A DNA stretch of 64,000 bases from Rugalucina vietnamica (taxonomy: Eukaryota; Mollusca; Bivalvia; Lucinida; Lucinidae): NCBI GenBank assembly GCA_964017185.1, contig OZ024879.1:22323456-22387455 (forward strand). Direction: 5' to 3'. This document shows positions 22,700-35,004 of the stretch, piece by piece (within the stretch, counting starts at the first letter, position 1; every line of letters begins with the position of its first letter). Position numbers and translations under genes: made by a program. The notes under the pieces were generated by a model, which saw only the letters and a program-made list of their open reading frames with translations, did not search any database and had not been told where the DNA came from.

Positions 22700-22990
22700 A
22701 CCTGCTGGTATGTAGCACAGCATCAGGAAAACATGTCCATGAAAAGTATACCCACTTGAAACCCTTTTTGCTCCAAAACATAGATTGTGGGTACTGGTGA
22801 GAACCGCCTCTCCGAGGCGATTCTAACGTGTTACCACAATCTATGTTTTAGCAAGAAATAAGAAAAATATGAACACAATCTACTGAAAATTTTCATTTTT
22901 TACAAGTTTCAAAATCTCTGTTAATTGCATGGGCATGCTTTCGTAATGGAGTTGAATTTCTAAATCATCTGCGTGATAGATAAAAATTAA
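22700..22990 (-). mobile_element. M2 MITE copy
   Basis: GATTGTGGGTACTGGTGAGAAC, CGCCTCTCCGAGGCG and GTTACCACAATCTATG form the M2 hairpin. Arms GAAAACATGTCCATG and GGGCATGCTTTCGTAATG mark the ends. It is nested in the 4-kb foldback element. Confidence 0.8.
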
Positions 22991-23534
22991 AACTGAGATC
23001 CTTTAAGAGCAGTGAACACATTAAAGAGAAATGGGTTGGGCCATACCGAGGTTTCGACCATTAAAGTCTCGTCAGTGACCCTTTAGATTTAGCAACATAG
23101 AGCCAAAGAGAATTAATAACATTTGGCAACTTTCAACATGGTAGTCGATACAAAAACTTGTATTATCTAAATGGGACCAAAAGTGTTAAATATTGGTAAG
23201 AAAATGAATCTTAACCGATAATAAATTTCTTCTGATTTCACAGAATATCATCGCTGATCTAAAAGGACCAAAAAGAAAATATAACCTGCACTATGGATGA
23301 TGTAAGGAGAGACTTTTTAGGGTCGCCACACGGCACAACACCAGCTGCAGTAATAGCAAATAAAAATTAAAACTGAGATCCTTTAAGAGCAGTGAACACA
23401 TTAAAGAGAAAGGGGCTGGGCCATACCGCGGTTTCGACTATTAAAGTCTCATCTGAGTGACTCTTTAGATTTGGCAACATGGAGGCAAAGAGAATTTCTG
23501 ACATTTTGCAACTTTCAAAACTCAAGTAAAACTC

Positions 23535-23600
<66 letters not shown>

Positions 23601-23980
23601 AGTCATCGCATTCCTTGCGAACTAAAAGAACCACAAATCACAGTATTCAGACAAACAAACCGTGTTTATTCTATTTAGCGCAGGGTGCACCAACATTGTA
23701 CTTAATTTTAAATGATAAAGTTTAGACCCAATTCAGCAGCACACATGATAAACAAAAACAGCAAAAATACGTAAGCCTTTCCAACATTTGATGATCATGC
23801 AATTTAAGTTTTCCAATCTTCAAAGAATTGTCTTCATAGGTTTAGATTGGTTCCATGTTGCCAAGTGTAAAGGGTCATTGATGAAGCTTGAGTAGCCGAA
23901 ACCGCGGTATGGCCAATCCCTTTTCTCATTAATATGCTCGCTGCTCTTAAAGGATCTCCGTTATATTTTTTATTTAACAC
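22978..23980. repeat. M5 repeats, two direct and one inverted, with (CA)n
   Basis: AAAACTGAGATCCTTTAAGAGC followed by GGGCCATACCG and GGTTTCGAC occurs at about 22985 and 23367. It occurs inverted at about 23830-23975 (CGCGGTATGGCCAATCCC). The last two frame a (CA)n tract at 23538-23579 and a poly-A run. Another copy is at 33765-33905. Confidence 0.75.
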
Positions 23981-24119
23981 TTACGCCGAAAGGTTTTAAC
24001 ACACCGACGCCGAAACAAGTGTAACATGCGCATGAACATGTATTGAGCACTCATGCACAAGTTGTTCAAAAAAAAAAAAAAATGATACGCTCTTCGTGGT
24101 ACACGTGCGCTTAATATAA

Positions 24120-24760
24120 CGGATACGGATTAAATGTCATCCACACAATCTGAAAAACCCATCCTTAGTCGCAAATCTCCTTCTCCAGAACTGGTTGACC
24201 GATTCATGGCATGGAGCATAGACGACTTAAGTACTACAAAATAAATCATGACACTATGATGACCTTGTCCTATTTTATGGTAAGGTCAACATAGGTCACC
24301 TATGTATATAAATGGGGAAACTGTTAAAATGTATTTTTAAGGAAAATCTTGCATGGAATGGACAGTAGGACTGAATATCAACAAGTCTGTAAACAATAGG
24401 ACCCCTGGGGTCCATCTGCAATATACATGTATATTATAATCATAATAATTAAACCTCTTCTCCCCTGAAACAGTTTGGCCGATCAAAGCCAAATCTATAT
24501 GAAGCATCTATAGGAAGGTGGACCAATACACGTATTAAAAATCTATTTCGCCTGACCAAGATGACCATCATGCCCATATAATGTAAAAAACCCAACTATT
24601 GTTCTTTTGTCCAGTGACTGTACACTGTACTTCCTTACTCTCATGTGTGCGATCGTTCCCCTTGGGCTACAAGCAGTATTTAAAGAGAAACGAATTCTTA
24701 ATTCGATGTCACCATCTGACATTCCTGGTTTTTCTTCAACCCCTCTGAAAGTTCTCAATG
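24120..24760 (+). repeat. R1 repeat units, partial
   Basis: CTCCAGAACTGGTTGACCG, CATGGAGCATAGACG, TTTATGGTAAGGTCAACATAGG and CCCTGAAACAGTTTGGCC are R1 landmarks in order. Nested in the 4-kb foldback element. Confidence 0.7.
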
Positions 24761-25907
24761 CTTCTATATGGTCATATGGTAAGTAACACTTAATTCACTT
24801 GACCGGACAAATATAGGCATTTTTGGCATATTTCTTAAGGTTAATTTGTTGTAGGGGTAGTGTATAAGAGACATACCTTTCCATAATCGATCGAAATATT
24901 GCGGAAACCTGTTTTTATGGCCACTGCATACTTCCAAAACACGCTCCAGTATCTTGCCTCTTTAAATCAGACTTAAAACCTATCAACCACTTTTATCTTA
25001 CATGGCTTATCTTCACTGAGAAGCAACAAGTCAAAGGTCATCCATCCTCAATGATGACCGAACGTCGAACTAATTTCTGGAGGTCACAGTCAAAAAGAAA
25101 AGTTCTCACTTCCAAGAAAGCGATGCTGCACAACGATGAGCATGTCACTTGCGTACTAGACCTTACAAGACATTAATCTATGCAAATACTTGCCAAGTTT
25201 GAAACCTCAGATTGCCGTATTATCCGGCGTTACTTTGATTTTGCGGTATTTTATTGAAACGTACGCTTGTTCGGGCAAACAATTACAAGCAATTGGCTTC
25301 TACCGATATAGTCTCATGTACAAATGCAAAAATAACCAACATTTTGTCAACACTTTGAAGAAATTGACAATTGTACGAAACTTTTTGGGGCGAACTCTAT
25401 TTTAACGTATGGCCGAACATGGAAAACAAAAATCTCCTCGAATGTTTGCATATCCTAGAGAAGCTTATGCATCAGCAGAACAATCGGCGGTTAGAGGTAT
25501 GTATGTAGATCCGAACAGGCTAGTGCTTACGTTGACAAAAACTCTTTTAATATTTATAATAAACGTTTTTTTTTACCTGGTGGAAAAAAATTCCTTCGAA
25601 AATGGCGGCGAATCCAGCGGAAACTACCGCAATCCGGAGTTAAAACAACGCAGATCCGGCGTTTCGACCGTTCGTCCGGCGTTTTGATTGGACGCGGTGT
25701 AAATGTGTAGTTGAAATTATTTCGAAATCTAATAGATACAATGGTTGTATCACATTTACTAAAATGTATTACATAATGTAACTTTTCAAATAAAATACAT
25801 TAGAAGTATGTAGTTACACCCTGGTTGAACCATTTAATGATCAACATATATTCTTTTTAAAGGTTATACTGCACTTAGGAAATAAATATACAGACCTAAA
25901 TTTAAAA

Positions 25908-26400
25908 AGATACAAGTAGGCAACGATCAGAAAAAGGCACAATCAGAAAAAGATTCCCACTCCAAAAACCGAGGTGGGAAAAAACTAAATTTACAATCAG
26001 GTACTTATACCATGAAAACATATCGTAAGCCGAATGGGAAGCTATTTTCCCGACAGGTGGCCACTCAGTTAGTACCTAAACTTAACTTAAAATATGAAAA
26101 CATACATAAGGCGCCAACAGCACAAAAAATTTTAAACACCAAGACATAAAACAAGACTTATACCATGAAAACATATCGTAAGCCGAATGAGCAGCTTTTT
26201 CCCAATAGGTGGCCACTCAGTTACCTAAACTTAACTAAAATATGAAAACATGCATAAGGCGCCAACAGCGCAAAATAATAAATAAACACCAAGACATAAA
26301 TCAATAATAACCACCACAGAAGTATCGCCTTGGAACGATCAGAAATATAAAATTACTGACGGGCTTAAAACCGGTTTTACAGGTACCTAACCTCACCTTA
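25908..26400 (+). repeat. M3 repeats, two partial copies head to tail
   Basis: The first copy starts AAAAAGATACAAGTAGGC and reaches ACACCAAGACATAAAAC near 26150. A second then restarts at CTTATACCATGAAAACATATC and continues to CGGTTTTACAGG. The repeated middle shows a slippage or recombination duplication. Confidence 0.75.
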
Positions 26401-26704
26401 AAGTTCTTAAGTTTTTGTCCTACTATTTGGACAGTAATCTTAGTCATATCACTTTGGCCGTTTATGAAAATTTTAGCCCCGCAAAAGATATTAAGATATA
26501 ATATTCTTAAATACCATAGTCATTACGAAAACTTACCAATGTAATATACAGATTTTTTCAGCTATTAAAAATTGAAAATTGTTCTTAAGGATGTTCGCTG
26601 CTAACATTTGACATTTCGGTTTTTATTTTGTTGAATATCTCGTAAACGGTTGCAGATATTTTTCTAATAATTTATATTTGAATACATATTGATGATATGC
26701 ATTG

Positions 26705-27650
26705 AAAGGTACAAGTAGGCAAAGATCAGGAAAAGGCGCAATCAGAAAGAGATTCCCACTCCAAAAACCGAGGTGGGAAAAAACCAAACTAACAATCAGG
26801 CACTTATACCATGAAACATATCGTAAGCCGAATGAGCAGCTTTTTTCCAAATAGGTAAGAGTCATGAAAATTGTCGATTTAAGGAACTTCATTTTTTCCA
26901 CCCCATTTTCTGCAACTTTTCAGAAAATTTTAACTGTCACCAAAATTTAGGGTAGATTAATAATAAATCATTACATATCTTCAAATTTCTTGCACTGATT
27001 TGGTGTTTTAGCAGAAGTAGATGTATACTGTACAAAGGTACAAGTAGGCAAAAATCAGGAAAAGGCGCAATCAGAAAAAGATTCCCACTCCAAAAACCGA
27101 GGTGGGAAAAAACTAAATTAACAACCAGGCACCTATTCCGTGAAAACATATCGTAAGCCGAATGAGCAGGTATTTTCCCAATAGGTGGCCACTCAGTTAC
27201 CTTAACTTAACTAAAAACACGAAAACATACATAAGGCGCCAACAGCACAAAAACTTTAAACACCAAGACATAAAATAAAAAGAACCACCACAGAAGTATC
27301 GCATTGGAACGATCAGTAAAACAAATTCACCGGCGGACCCAAACCGGTTTTACATGGGCACAACCTCACCCTCAGCTTCCGCAGTGGTTCATAACATAGT
27401 TAGTTGTTCGGTCCTCGTGGTGAATCTCTAACTAGTCAATGAATCATCAAGAACAAACTAATAAACCATGATAAACATCCTGATGAATCAAAAACCAGGA
27501 CGCACAGATTGAGTAAGCTGCCCTACGATGAAGATCCCTGGGCACCGAATAACTTACTAACTCCGGAGCAAAAGAAAAACACCAGTCGGACCCCGGTGGG
27601 CCCCAACCAACTAAAATGAATAGCTTTAAGTCGGGACTATCATAGAGTCT
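26705..27650 (+). repeat. M3 repeats, one truncated and one long copy
   Basis: A truncated copy (26708-26855) breaks off after AATGAGCAGC. A full-length copy (27034-27650) runs from AAGGTACAAGTAGGC to CCAGTCGGACCCCGGTGGG. The antisense ORFs starting LVFSHLGFWSGNLF are the same M3 segment in each copy. Confidence 0.75.
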
Positions 27651-27659
27651 GACGCCCGA

Positions 27660-28255
27660 CCCACCGGCGTGCAATTAAAGAAGGCAGCATAGTTATCAAC
27701 CATGATTGGGTTAAAAACTAAAGATGCAGACTGTTGCATAACATTCAAGTTATAACCTATACGTCTGTAACGTGTAATTATTTTTCTGAACTGAAAAGAA
27801 AAGTTGTAAACCAAGTCACCATAAAGTTCTGGTTCCGAAAGGCCCTCACCTAAAAACGTCTTTAACCCAACATTATATTTGGAAATTTGGTTGTTAAATG
27901 AGTAGAAAAAAATTGTCATCCACTTCAAGATGAAAATTTATGTATATTTTAGGTTCAAAATAGTCAGCGCTACTTAAACAAAATTACTTTTGAACGCATG
28001 CATTATGTATTGTTTGTCCAGGAAGGTAGAATGTGAAAGAATCGCAAATTAAATACTTTTTTTCTTATTTTCAAACATATGATTTAGATGTCTCATTAGC
28101 CTGTAGCTTGAAAAAATGCACGCTACCCTATATTTATTTTGTTTTATGTCTTCTGCAATTTTATATTTTGGAATCCAGAAAGAGCGGTAAGAAAAAAGTT
28201 TGAATACTTTTTCATTGGCAGCGAACATCCTTGAAACTAATAGTTTTAATAGTTT
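27660..28255. other. no gene seen; inverted copy of 19440-19600 repeat
   Basis: 27670-27870 mirrors the repeat at 19440-19600. The remainder is AT-rich with no exon or RNA signal that I can support. Confidence 0.5.
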
Positions 28256-28400
28256 TGTTCAACAAATAACTGTGGGCACACATTAAGAACGCCTCGGTGA
28301 GGTGGTTGTAACGAGTAACCACAATCTATGTTTTTGATAAAAAAAAATTAATAAAGTGTATACTCATGTACTCTCCAGTGGGGTATAGGGGAGTATACAT
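28255..28400 (+). mobile_element. partial M2 MITE
   Basis: GGGCACACATTAAGAACGCC, GGTGAGGTGGTTGTAACGAG and CCACAATCTATGTTTTTG represent a diverged M2 hairpin, followed by CTCCAGTGGGGTATAGGG. Confidence 0.6.
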
Positions 28401-29906
28401 TGCACGAACGTTTAGCTCTGAACCTATGGCCGACAGACCCCTATGGATATTCATGTTTTACGAAAAGAAGATAGAATGATGTTTTTTCCTTGAGCGTTGA
28501 ATACTGAGTTAATTCATCAGTTCACACTCCCTGTAAATTCATGCCCCACTTTATGCTGACCGTAAAGTTCAACTGCCTGATAAACAGTATTTTACTTCCA
28601 GGATAGGCATTATTTAATTTTATTTAATTTCTCGATTTAGCTTACCTGAGCCGGAGGCTCACAAGGTGAGCTTGTAGGATGGAACTCGAACGTGTCCGTT
28701 TGTGCATGCGTTTGTCCGCCCACACCCTCAAACATGCATATCTCGGAGACGAGCAGCCCAATCCCAATCAAACTTTAACAGATGGATCACTGTAATGTGG
28801 GATTGCTTGCATTAGGCTTTGGTCATACTTACACTTACGTACGCGGCAGACGTTACGTACAGGGTTCCGTATCTGTTTGTACTATCCGAAACGATTCTGA
28901 TCTCATCAGTAACGTCCTTACCTGTACGTGTATTATTCACGGAGCCCGGAAGCTTGATAATTGTCAAAAATCAAGCACTGATGAAAAATCAGTAATAGAT
29001 TAATCGATGAATTAATCGATCGGCTATCTATCAATATCGACCGAGAGATCGATCGCCGTCGAGGAGTCAATCAACATAACCATCGATCAATCAATCAATC
29101 ATTTGAAATTATGTCTATAATATAATGTGGTGATTTGAATGGGGAAACTAATGATTGTTAAAATGTGATTTGAAGGACAAAACTTGCAGGAAATGGGCAA
29201 ATGGACAAAATATGTACGTTTATGAAACAATTTTGTATCCAGTGAATGTCTGCCCCTCCTGCCCCGGGGCTTTATACATATTACCATTATATTCAAACAC
29301 CTTCTTCTCTGAAACCGCTTGGCCAATCAAAGTCAAAATTTATGTAGAGCATCGTTATGAACGGGGAATGAAAGTTTGTATAAATGGTCAAGGTCACATG
29401 ACTAAGATGGCCGTCATGGCTATAAATAGCAAAAACCTTCAAAATCTTCTTCTCCATAACCAGAAGACTTATGATTTTGAAACTTGGCATGAAGCATCAG
29501 GCATTGGAGATCTACAAAGTTTTAATAAATCATGAACCTGGGATGACTTTGTCCTATTTTACGGCAAGGTGAACATAAATCGCTTTGGTAGTTGAATGGG
29601 GATTTTTTTTTTCAAATGGGATTTGAAGGGCAAAACTTGCAGGAAATGGGTAAATGAACTGGAGATTTAAGCTTCTGAAAAGAATTTGGATCCCAGGGGT
29701 GGGTCTGTCCCTGCATCGAAGCATTATAGATGTATATATAACCATAATATTCAAAGATCTTGTTCTCTAAAACAGCTTGACCAATCAGTCAAATTTTATA
29801 GAAAGCATCTGTATGAAGGAGAACCAATGCGATTATAAATATACAAGGTCACATGACTAAGATGGCCGCCATGCCTTCTATGGGGAAATCCCTTCAAAAT
29901 CTTTCG

Positions 29907-30062
29907 AGCCCCGCTCTGGCCACATGTGAGACAAGCCAAGTTCTGCTTGCGGGTGTGCCATGTGGTTTTTCTCGGAGTTCTCCCGTTTTCGCCCCACCTA
30001 CTGATTGGCCCGTCTCATATGAGCTGAAATAATCTTGAAAGGGACGTAAAACTGAATTAAAA
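29907..30062 (+). mobile_element. tRNA-SINE, 5'-truncated
   Basis: It starts inside the B box (CGAGCCCCGCTCTGGCC). The body shares GTGAGACAAGCCAAGTTC, TCTCCCGTTTTCGCCCCACC, GATTGGCCCGTCTCATATG and CTTGAAAGGGACGTAAAACTG with the longer copy at 50765-51005 and ends in an A-run. Confidence 0.75.
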
Positions 30063-30086
30063 AAAAACTTTCCAGGACTTGCTTAA

Positions 30087-30822
30087 GGGGATGCCAATTG
30101 TTAAAATCTAATACTTGTATAATTTTACCTGTATAAAGAAAAATAACAATTTTTCCAAGGAGACTGGATATTCTTGAAACATTCTTGTATGAGTCATTCA
30201 AACATCGAATACAGATTATTTTATGCCCAAAAACTCAGCTCTAGAGGGCTCAGCAGCACGCTTATCAGCATTGGTCAAGTTACTTCCTGGTTTGATTCCG
30301 TTGTCATCTGTCTGGCATGCTGGATAAGTTTTACTAAAAGCTACCACCATAAACATGATCTCCACAAGCCAGACTACAATCTGTGAAAGTTTGTCCACTC
30401 GGAGATGATTTCTTCTCGGGGAAAACATGGTATTTATCATATATGCTGAAAACCTTATACAGCAGATACAGTAAATAGTATGATTTCTCCCAAAATATTG
30501 ACTTTTTGTTCAAAATACTTTCACAGATTGTAGTCAAGACATTGAAGATCATGTTTACGGTGAAAGCTTTTAGTAAAATTTATCCGGCATGCCAGACGGA
30601 TGACAATGGAATCAAACCAGGAAGTGACTTGACCAATGCTGATAAGCGTGCTGCTGAGCCCTCTAGAGCTGAGGTTTGGGGCATAAAAGAATATGTATTC
30701 GATGTTTGAATGACTCATACAAGAATGTGTCAAAAATGCCCAGTCTCCTTAGAAAAATTGTCATTTTTTTATACTCAGGTAAAAATTATACAAGTATTAG
30801 TTTTTGACAATTGGCATCCCCT
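30087..30822. mobile_element. 736-bp foldback MITE with TTAA target duplication
   Basis: GGGGATGCCAATTG and its inverse CAATTGGCATCCCC are flanked by TTAA on both sides (30083-30086 and 30823-30826), the target duplication of piggyBac- or Kolobok-type transposition. Arms of about 330 bp pair almost throughout. Each arm has a matching open frame containing ACQTDDNGIKPGS and LTNADKRAAEPSRAE. Confidence 0.8.
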
Positions 30823-31160
30823 TAACCTATTGCAACGAAACTTGATATGTAGCAATCATAATGATTTTTTTTTTAATCATGGTCATGTAATGACCTTGAA
30901 AGATTTTACGGCAAGGTCAACATACATGAAGATCACATATGCAGAAAACTGTTAAATTGACACTGAATGGACAAACTTTCAGGAAATGGGCAAATGGACA
31001 GAATATTTATGAATTGAAAAAAAAAGAAATTAACCCAAGAGGCCTAGTCAGCCATCAAAGAACTCACCAACACACATCAGCACTATTCAAGAAATAATGA
31101 TGGTCTTTCTCATTAGTGAGAGACGAACTATCATCTTTTATTGCCGGATGGCTATAATTC

Positions 31161-32148
31161 TGGCCTGAATGAAATTTCTATATTTTTGTGTATACATTCA
31201 TGTGTGTTAAACTGGTATTTAGTTTGTATTGATCATGAGCAGTCCGTTTGGACAGGCAGCTACCTTCGGCATGTACCAGAATTCTGGTAGATTTAATGTC
31301 AAGTTTTGGCGATTGGTATTATGTAAGTACTGTGAATATTGCCACTTCCTGACATGAATTTTGTTCATTGACATCTGTTGTAGTAACCTTAAAACTTGCA
31401 CCACATTCGCTAAAGTACAGAAGTAGAAATGGAATATTTATTATACCTACTGCCTTGTATAATGCTACCGTGCAATTGCATGTTCTCAGTACATAAATTG
31501 TTTGCAAGTTCATCAAATTTAAAAACCTTTCGTCTGAGAATACCATTAACAGTTGACATGATTAAAGAGAGTTACGATAGAATTGTGTCTAATGCAATGC
31601 ACACCTACCTACGAAATGTTTTAAGTCATGTAATGACATTCTTAAACATATATTTATCAAGGACATTTGATGGTTTTTGAATACATTTGATCGAAATAGT
31701 GTGACAGGCGATTTTATGAAGACGGTTTATATAAGTAATCATCCAAGAGAAACTTCAACGAATCAAATATTAAATGCACGAGAGCACAGTAAGATGGAAG
31801 TAGACAATAAGAGCAGTTTTGCTTCCTCGAAACATGCCTGTAATGAAGGAAATAGTGTGTTTAATCATTATTTAAATACTATAAATGTATTGCGAATGCG
31901 GTGCAAGTTTTAAGGTATATAAAATAGATGTCAATGAATAACATTCAGGTCAGAAAGTGGCAATATTCACAGTACTTACATAATACCAATCGCCGAAACT
32001 TGAAAATTTGACATTAAATCTGCCGGAATTTTGGTACACGCCGAAGGCAACTTCCTGTCCAGTCGGACTGCTCATGATCAATGTAGGATAAATACCAGTT
32101 TAACACACATGAATGCATACGCAAAATGTAGAAGTTTCATTCAGGCCA
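31161..32148. mobile_element. 1.0-kb foldback element
   Basis: TGGCCTGAATGAAA at the left is inverted as TTTCATTCAGGCCA at the right. Arms of about 220 bp share ACACATGAATG, GATCATGAGCAGTCCG/inverse, AATACCAATCGCC and GCAATATTCACAGTACTTAC. The unpaired centre (about 31390-31930) has short random ORFs only. Confidence 0.75.
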
Positions 32149-32314
32149 GACTATGAAATGCAGGGTACGGGGTCGATTTATTTTGCGACATTGCAGGGGT
32201 ACGTTGTTTTTGAAATGGAGCTGTATATGGCGCTTGTAGTCACACAAGCTTATTGGTGCATATTTGAGATCTCAGGTGAGCGTTTACAGGACCATTGGTC
32301 CTCTGGTTGATGTT

Positions 32315-32505
32315 TTGCTCAAAACATCTTGATTGTGGGTATACGTAAGAACCGCTTCGGCGATGCGGGTTTTACGTGTTTTCACAATCTATGCTTTGTA
32401 TAAAAACTACAAAAATAGGTATGCCCCCCTGTACACCTCAGTGTTACTTATAAAAGGCGAGTGTGATATGGTATATTTCACAGATATGTTTTTCTTAGAT
32501 GGGAC
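32315..32505 (+). mobile_element. M2 MITE copy, partial
   Basis: GATTGTGGGTATACGTAAGAAC, CGCTTCGGCGATGCGGG and CACAATCTATGCTTTG form the hairpin. The ATAGGTATGCCCCCCTG tail and a diverged end follow. Confidence 0.7.
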
Positions 32506-32509
32506 CGTG

Positions 32510-33760
32510 TATAAAATATACTATGAGACTTAAGTTTAGCAATTTTCAATTAATTTCCAAATTGTAAATTGATATGAAGATGAACTGACGGAAACTCTTT
32601 AACCCATCAATATTTAAACCTAAAAGAACCACAATGTACACTTTTAGCCGGAAAGCCATCTTTTCTTGATGCAATTACGTTGCGTCAAATGTTACAGGGG
32701 TGTCACCTCAAAATTCACATTGTTTCCCGGCATCTGAAAAGTTAAAGGTTTCTTCCCAAAACAGTCATTTAACACATTCTTGTGCTCAAAAAGAGTACTG
32801 TTCCATGATCGTAGAGATTTGGTTACATTCTGAGGTCAGGTAACGGTCTCGGTGTATGACGTAACTGACGTCGTATTTTTCCGTTGTCTTTCTCCCGAAA
32901 TGATCCCATAAGTGATTATTTGCTAAAATGACGTGTGCATTCGCTTTTTGTTCGAGAAAACTTTCGCTTAGTATGCCTAGACGGTTTTATGTGTTCATGT
33001 TTACGTTTACGTTTAACGTTTACAGGACCGGAAACCTAACGGCGATATTCACGGTGTTCGCACGACGCAGGTTGTTTCCAGTCAGCTGTTTCGATACAAA
33101 TCCCTCTTTTCATGCCGTTAATTATCAAGCCTGAAATTCGTAGGTTGCCTAGAAATCGATTACGTCACTATGACGTCAAATTGTCATTGCCCTATATCAT
33201 GGTAGCCTTACGTTGTCTGGCCTCATGATGTCAGTTTTTGACGCTGTCAGCAGATGGAACAGGGCTCTATGAGATTTATCGTACTCTCGCAAGCTTAAAA
33301 GATTCAACCGTCTTTCTTATTTTTCATGTCTGCACCGAGCATATTGACCTTCGTGTTACGTTGGTTTAACGTCAGGCCATATCGGCGTCCCCTGATGGAA
33401 TTTTTCAAATGCCATTCCGGTTTATTCTTTATGACACTTAAACCAATCAAACAAGGCAAAAAAATGCTAACATGTGAATCATGTGGAATGCTGGGCGCGT
33501 GATTTGCACGATTTTTTAAACGTAACGCATCAACTGGTAGACGTAAGAAAAACACACAAACTCGTCTCGATACATGAATTTGACCATCACTTTACATTTT
33601 AAAAGCGTATCGACAGTTTTCAAATTTTTGATTTTGAAAATAATGATGGATAAAAAAATTGCTAAACTTAAGTCTTATAGTATAGTTTCTTGTAGGGCAC
33701 TGTAACTACGTATCAGACCTGATGTTAAAGCTTTTTCGAAACGTTGATAAAGACAAACAA
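32510..33760. other. no gene supported
   Basis: The stretch has TGACGTCA-like words near 32860-32880 and 33170. An 83-codon minus ORF at 33304-33555 has a tail (GLTLNQRNTKVNML) faintly like transposon text, but it lacks any domain I can name. Confidence 0.4.
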
Positions 33761-33764
33761 TTAT

Positions 33765-33905
33765 AATAAAAACTGAGATCCTTTTAAAGAAGTGAACATA
33801 TAAATGAGAAAGGGGATGCACTACACCGCGCTTTCGGCTACTTAAACCTCGTCAGCGGCAATTTACATTTGACAATATGAAGCCGAAGTGAATTACTGTA
33901 TTTTA
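33765..33905 (+). repeat. M5 repeat copy
   Basis: AAAACTGAGATCCTTTTAAAG, GAGAAAGGGGATGCACTAC and CTTAAACCTCGTCAG match the M5 copies near 23 kb. Confidence 0.65.
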
Positions 33906-34029
33906 GCAACTGTTTACAGGATATTTGCCGATGCAAAGACTAAAATTATCCAACTGAAGCCAAATTCATGTATAATATGAGCTACTGCATCACCTGAGGT
34001 GATGATTAGAAATTGATCGACTCAGTATC

Positions 34030-34068
34030 TAAAGAAAGAAAGAAAGAAAGAAAGAAGGAAGGAAGGAA
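34030..34068. repeat. (AAAG)n/(AAGG)n microsatellite
   Basis: Tetranucleotide tract shifting from AAAG to AAGG. Confidence 0.95.
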
Positions 34069-34084
34069 AACAAACCAATAATTT

Positions 34085-34493
34085 GCATATATCTGCAGTA
34101 ACCGCGAAGCTAATCAGCGCCGTCGTTTTCGCTACACGGATAGTAAATTCCTCTTCTACATCCGAAACTTCAAACGTCTAGCAATCTTCTGTAGCTGCAC
34201 AGGCCGGTTTGTGTCGGACCTGGTCGAACGCCCAAATTGTTGGTTTTCTCATGCAAAGGCTCGTATACGTCACCTTTCTACAGGAATCTCATTTCAGCCC
34301 GTACGTGAGAAAACCAAAAATTTGGTTTCCGACCAGGTCCAACACAAACCGGGCTGTACAGTCACAGAAAATGGATAGAAGCTGGAAATTTTGGATTTAG
34401 AGAGAAGAGTAATTGTTCTATTCGTGTAGCGAAGCTGATCTGCGCCTTTGTTTTCGCCTATGCTGATTGTTGGCTTTCCCACTCGGCGGCTCA
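34085..34493. mobile_element. two M1 MITE pieces side by side
   Basis: A right half-copy (34085-34260) starts in the hairpin centre (GTAACCGCGAAGCTAATCAGC) and ends TTGGTTTTCTCATGC. A second, hairpin-deleted copy (about 34300-34493) starts CGTGAGAAAACC and ends CACTCGGCGGCTC. Confidence 0.75.
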
Positions 34494-34612
34494 TTTAAAA
34501 TGTTTCTGATGCCCATAGAATGGATCTTGACAAGTCCAAATGATAATGATAAAAATGTCCATTCATCACACACGCTTTAACTCATATAAGCCTGGCGTCC
34601 TTTTTGTGTGAC

Positions 34613-34684
34613 AGAGGCAAACAGCATCGACCCAGATGTGACGCCGCCGAATGCAGCGTCCCATCTGGGGCTATTCTGTTTGCT
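34613..34684. repeat. M4 hairpin repeat
   Basis: ACCCAGATGTGACGCCGCC and GCAGCGTCCCATCTGGGG flank the loop, followed by GCTATTCTGTTTGC. Confidence 0.85.
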
Positions 34685-34947
34685 TAGAGAAATTTTATCA
34701 AGCGATGGAATAAAAATTCAAAATTTAAAATATCTATGTATCTATGTATCTGACGAATGACAAAACTCAATGAACCTGAAACACAATTTGCACTTCTTTC
34801 AAAGTGTTAATTAATACAGAGAATTACAAAGAGCGAAACATTTGCAGTCTCAATCTGTTAATGTTTTGTTTGACTGTTCTACTGTCAAGCCCCGGTCGCA
34901 GCCACGACATGCGCCGCTTTGTATTCACTTTCTAGGTCCCATCAAGC

Positions 34948-35001
<54 letters not shown>
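34948..35001. repeat. (AAT)n microsatellite
   Basis: About 18 AAT units. Confidence 0.97.
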
Positions 35002-35002
<1 letters not shown>

Positions 35003-35004
35003 CA

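Larger units (their letters stand above)
21681..25699. mobile_element. 4.0-kb foldback element with TAAAT target duplication
   Basis: CACCGCGTCCAATCGAAACG at 21681 is inverted at 25699, and TAAAT flanks both ends (21676-21680 and 25700-25704). Inverted arms of about 555 bp (to about 22236, and from about 25145) are nearly identical and share GCACTAGCCTGTTCGGATC, GATGCATAAGC and the GACAAGACATTAATC region. The core between them holds an M2 copy, M5 repeats, a (CA)n tract and an R1 unit, and no transposase. The left end lies about 150 bp upstream of the TNFR-like ATG. Confidence 0.85.
28640..32314 (+). repeat. R1 repeat copy expanded by nested insertions
   Basis: It starts AGCTTACCTGAGCCGGAGG and ends CTCAGGTGAGCGTTTACAGG, the same boundaries as the 1.5-kb copy at 1024. 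R1 units are seen at about 29100-29900 and 30830-31040. The extra length comes from a SINE (29907), a TTAA element (30087) and a foldback element (31161). At 28975-29105 there is an unusual cluster of ATCGAT/ATCAATC words. Confidence 0.65.

Noticed and set aside
26623-27149. Two minus ORFs sharing LVFSHLGFWSGNLF
   Set aside because: The shared part is the M3 repeat in two copies, and the ends differ with the flanks.
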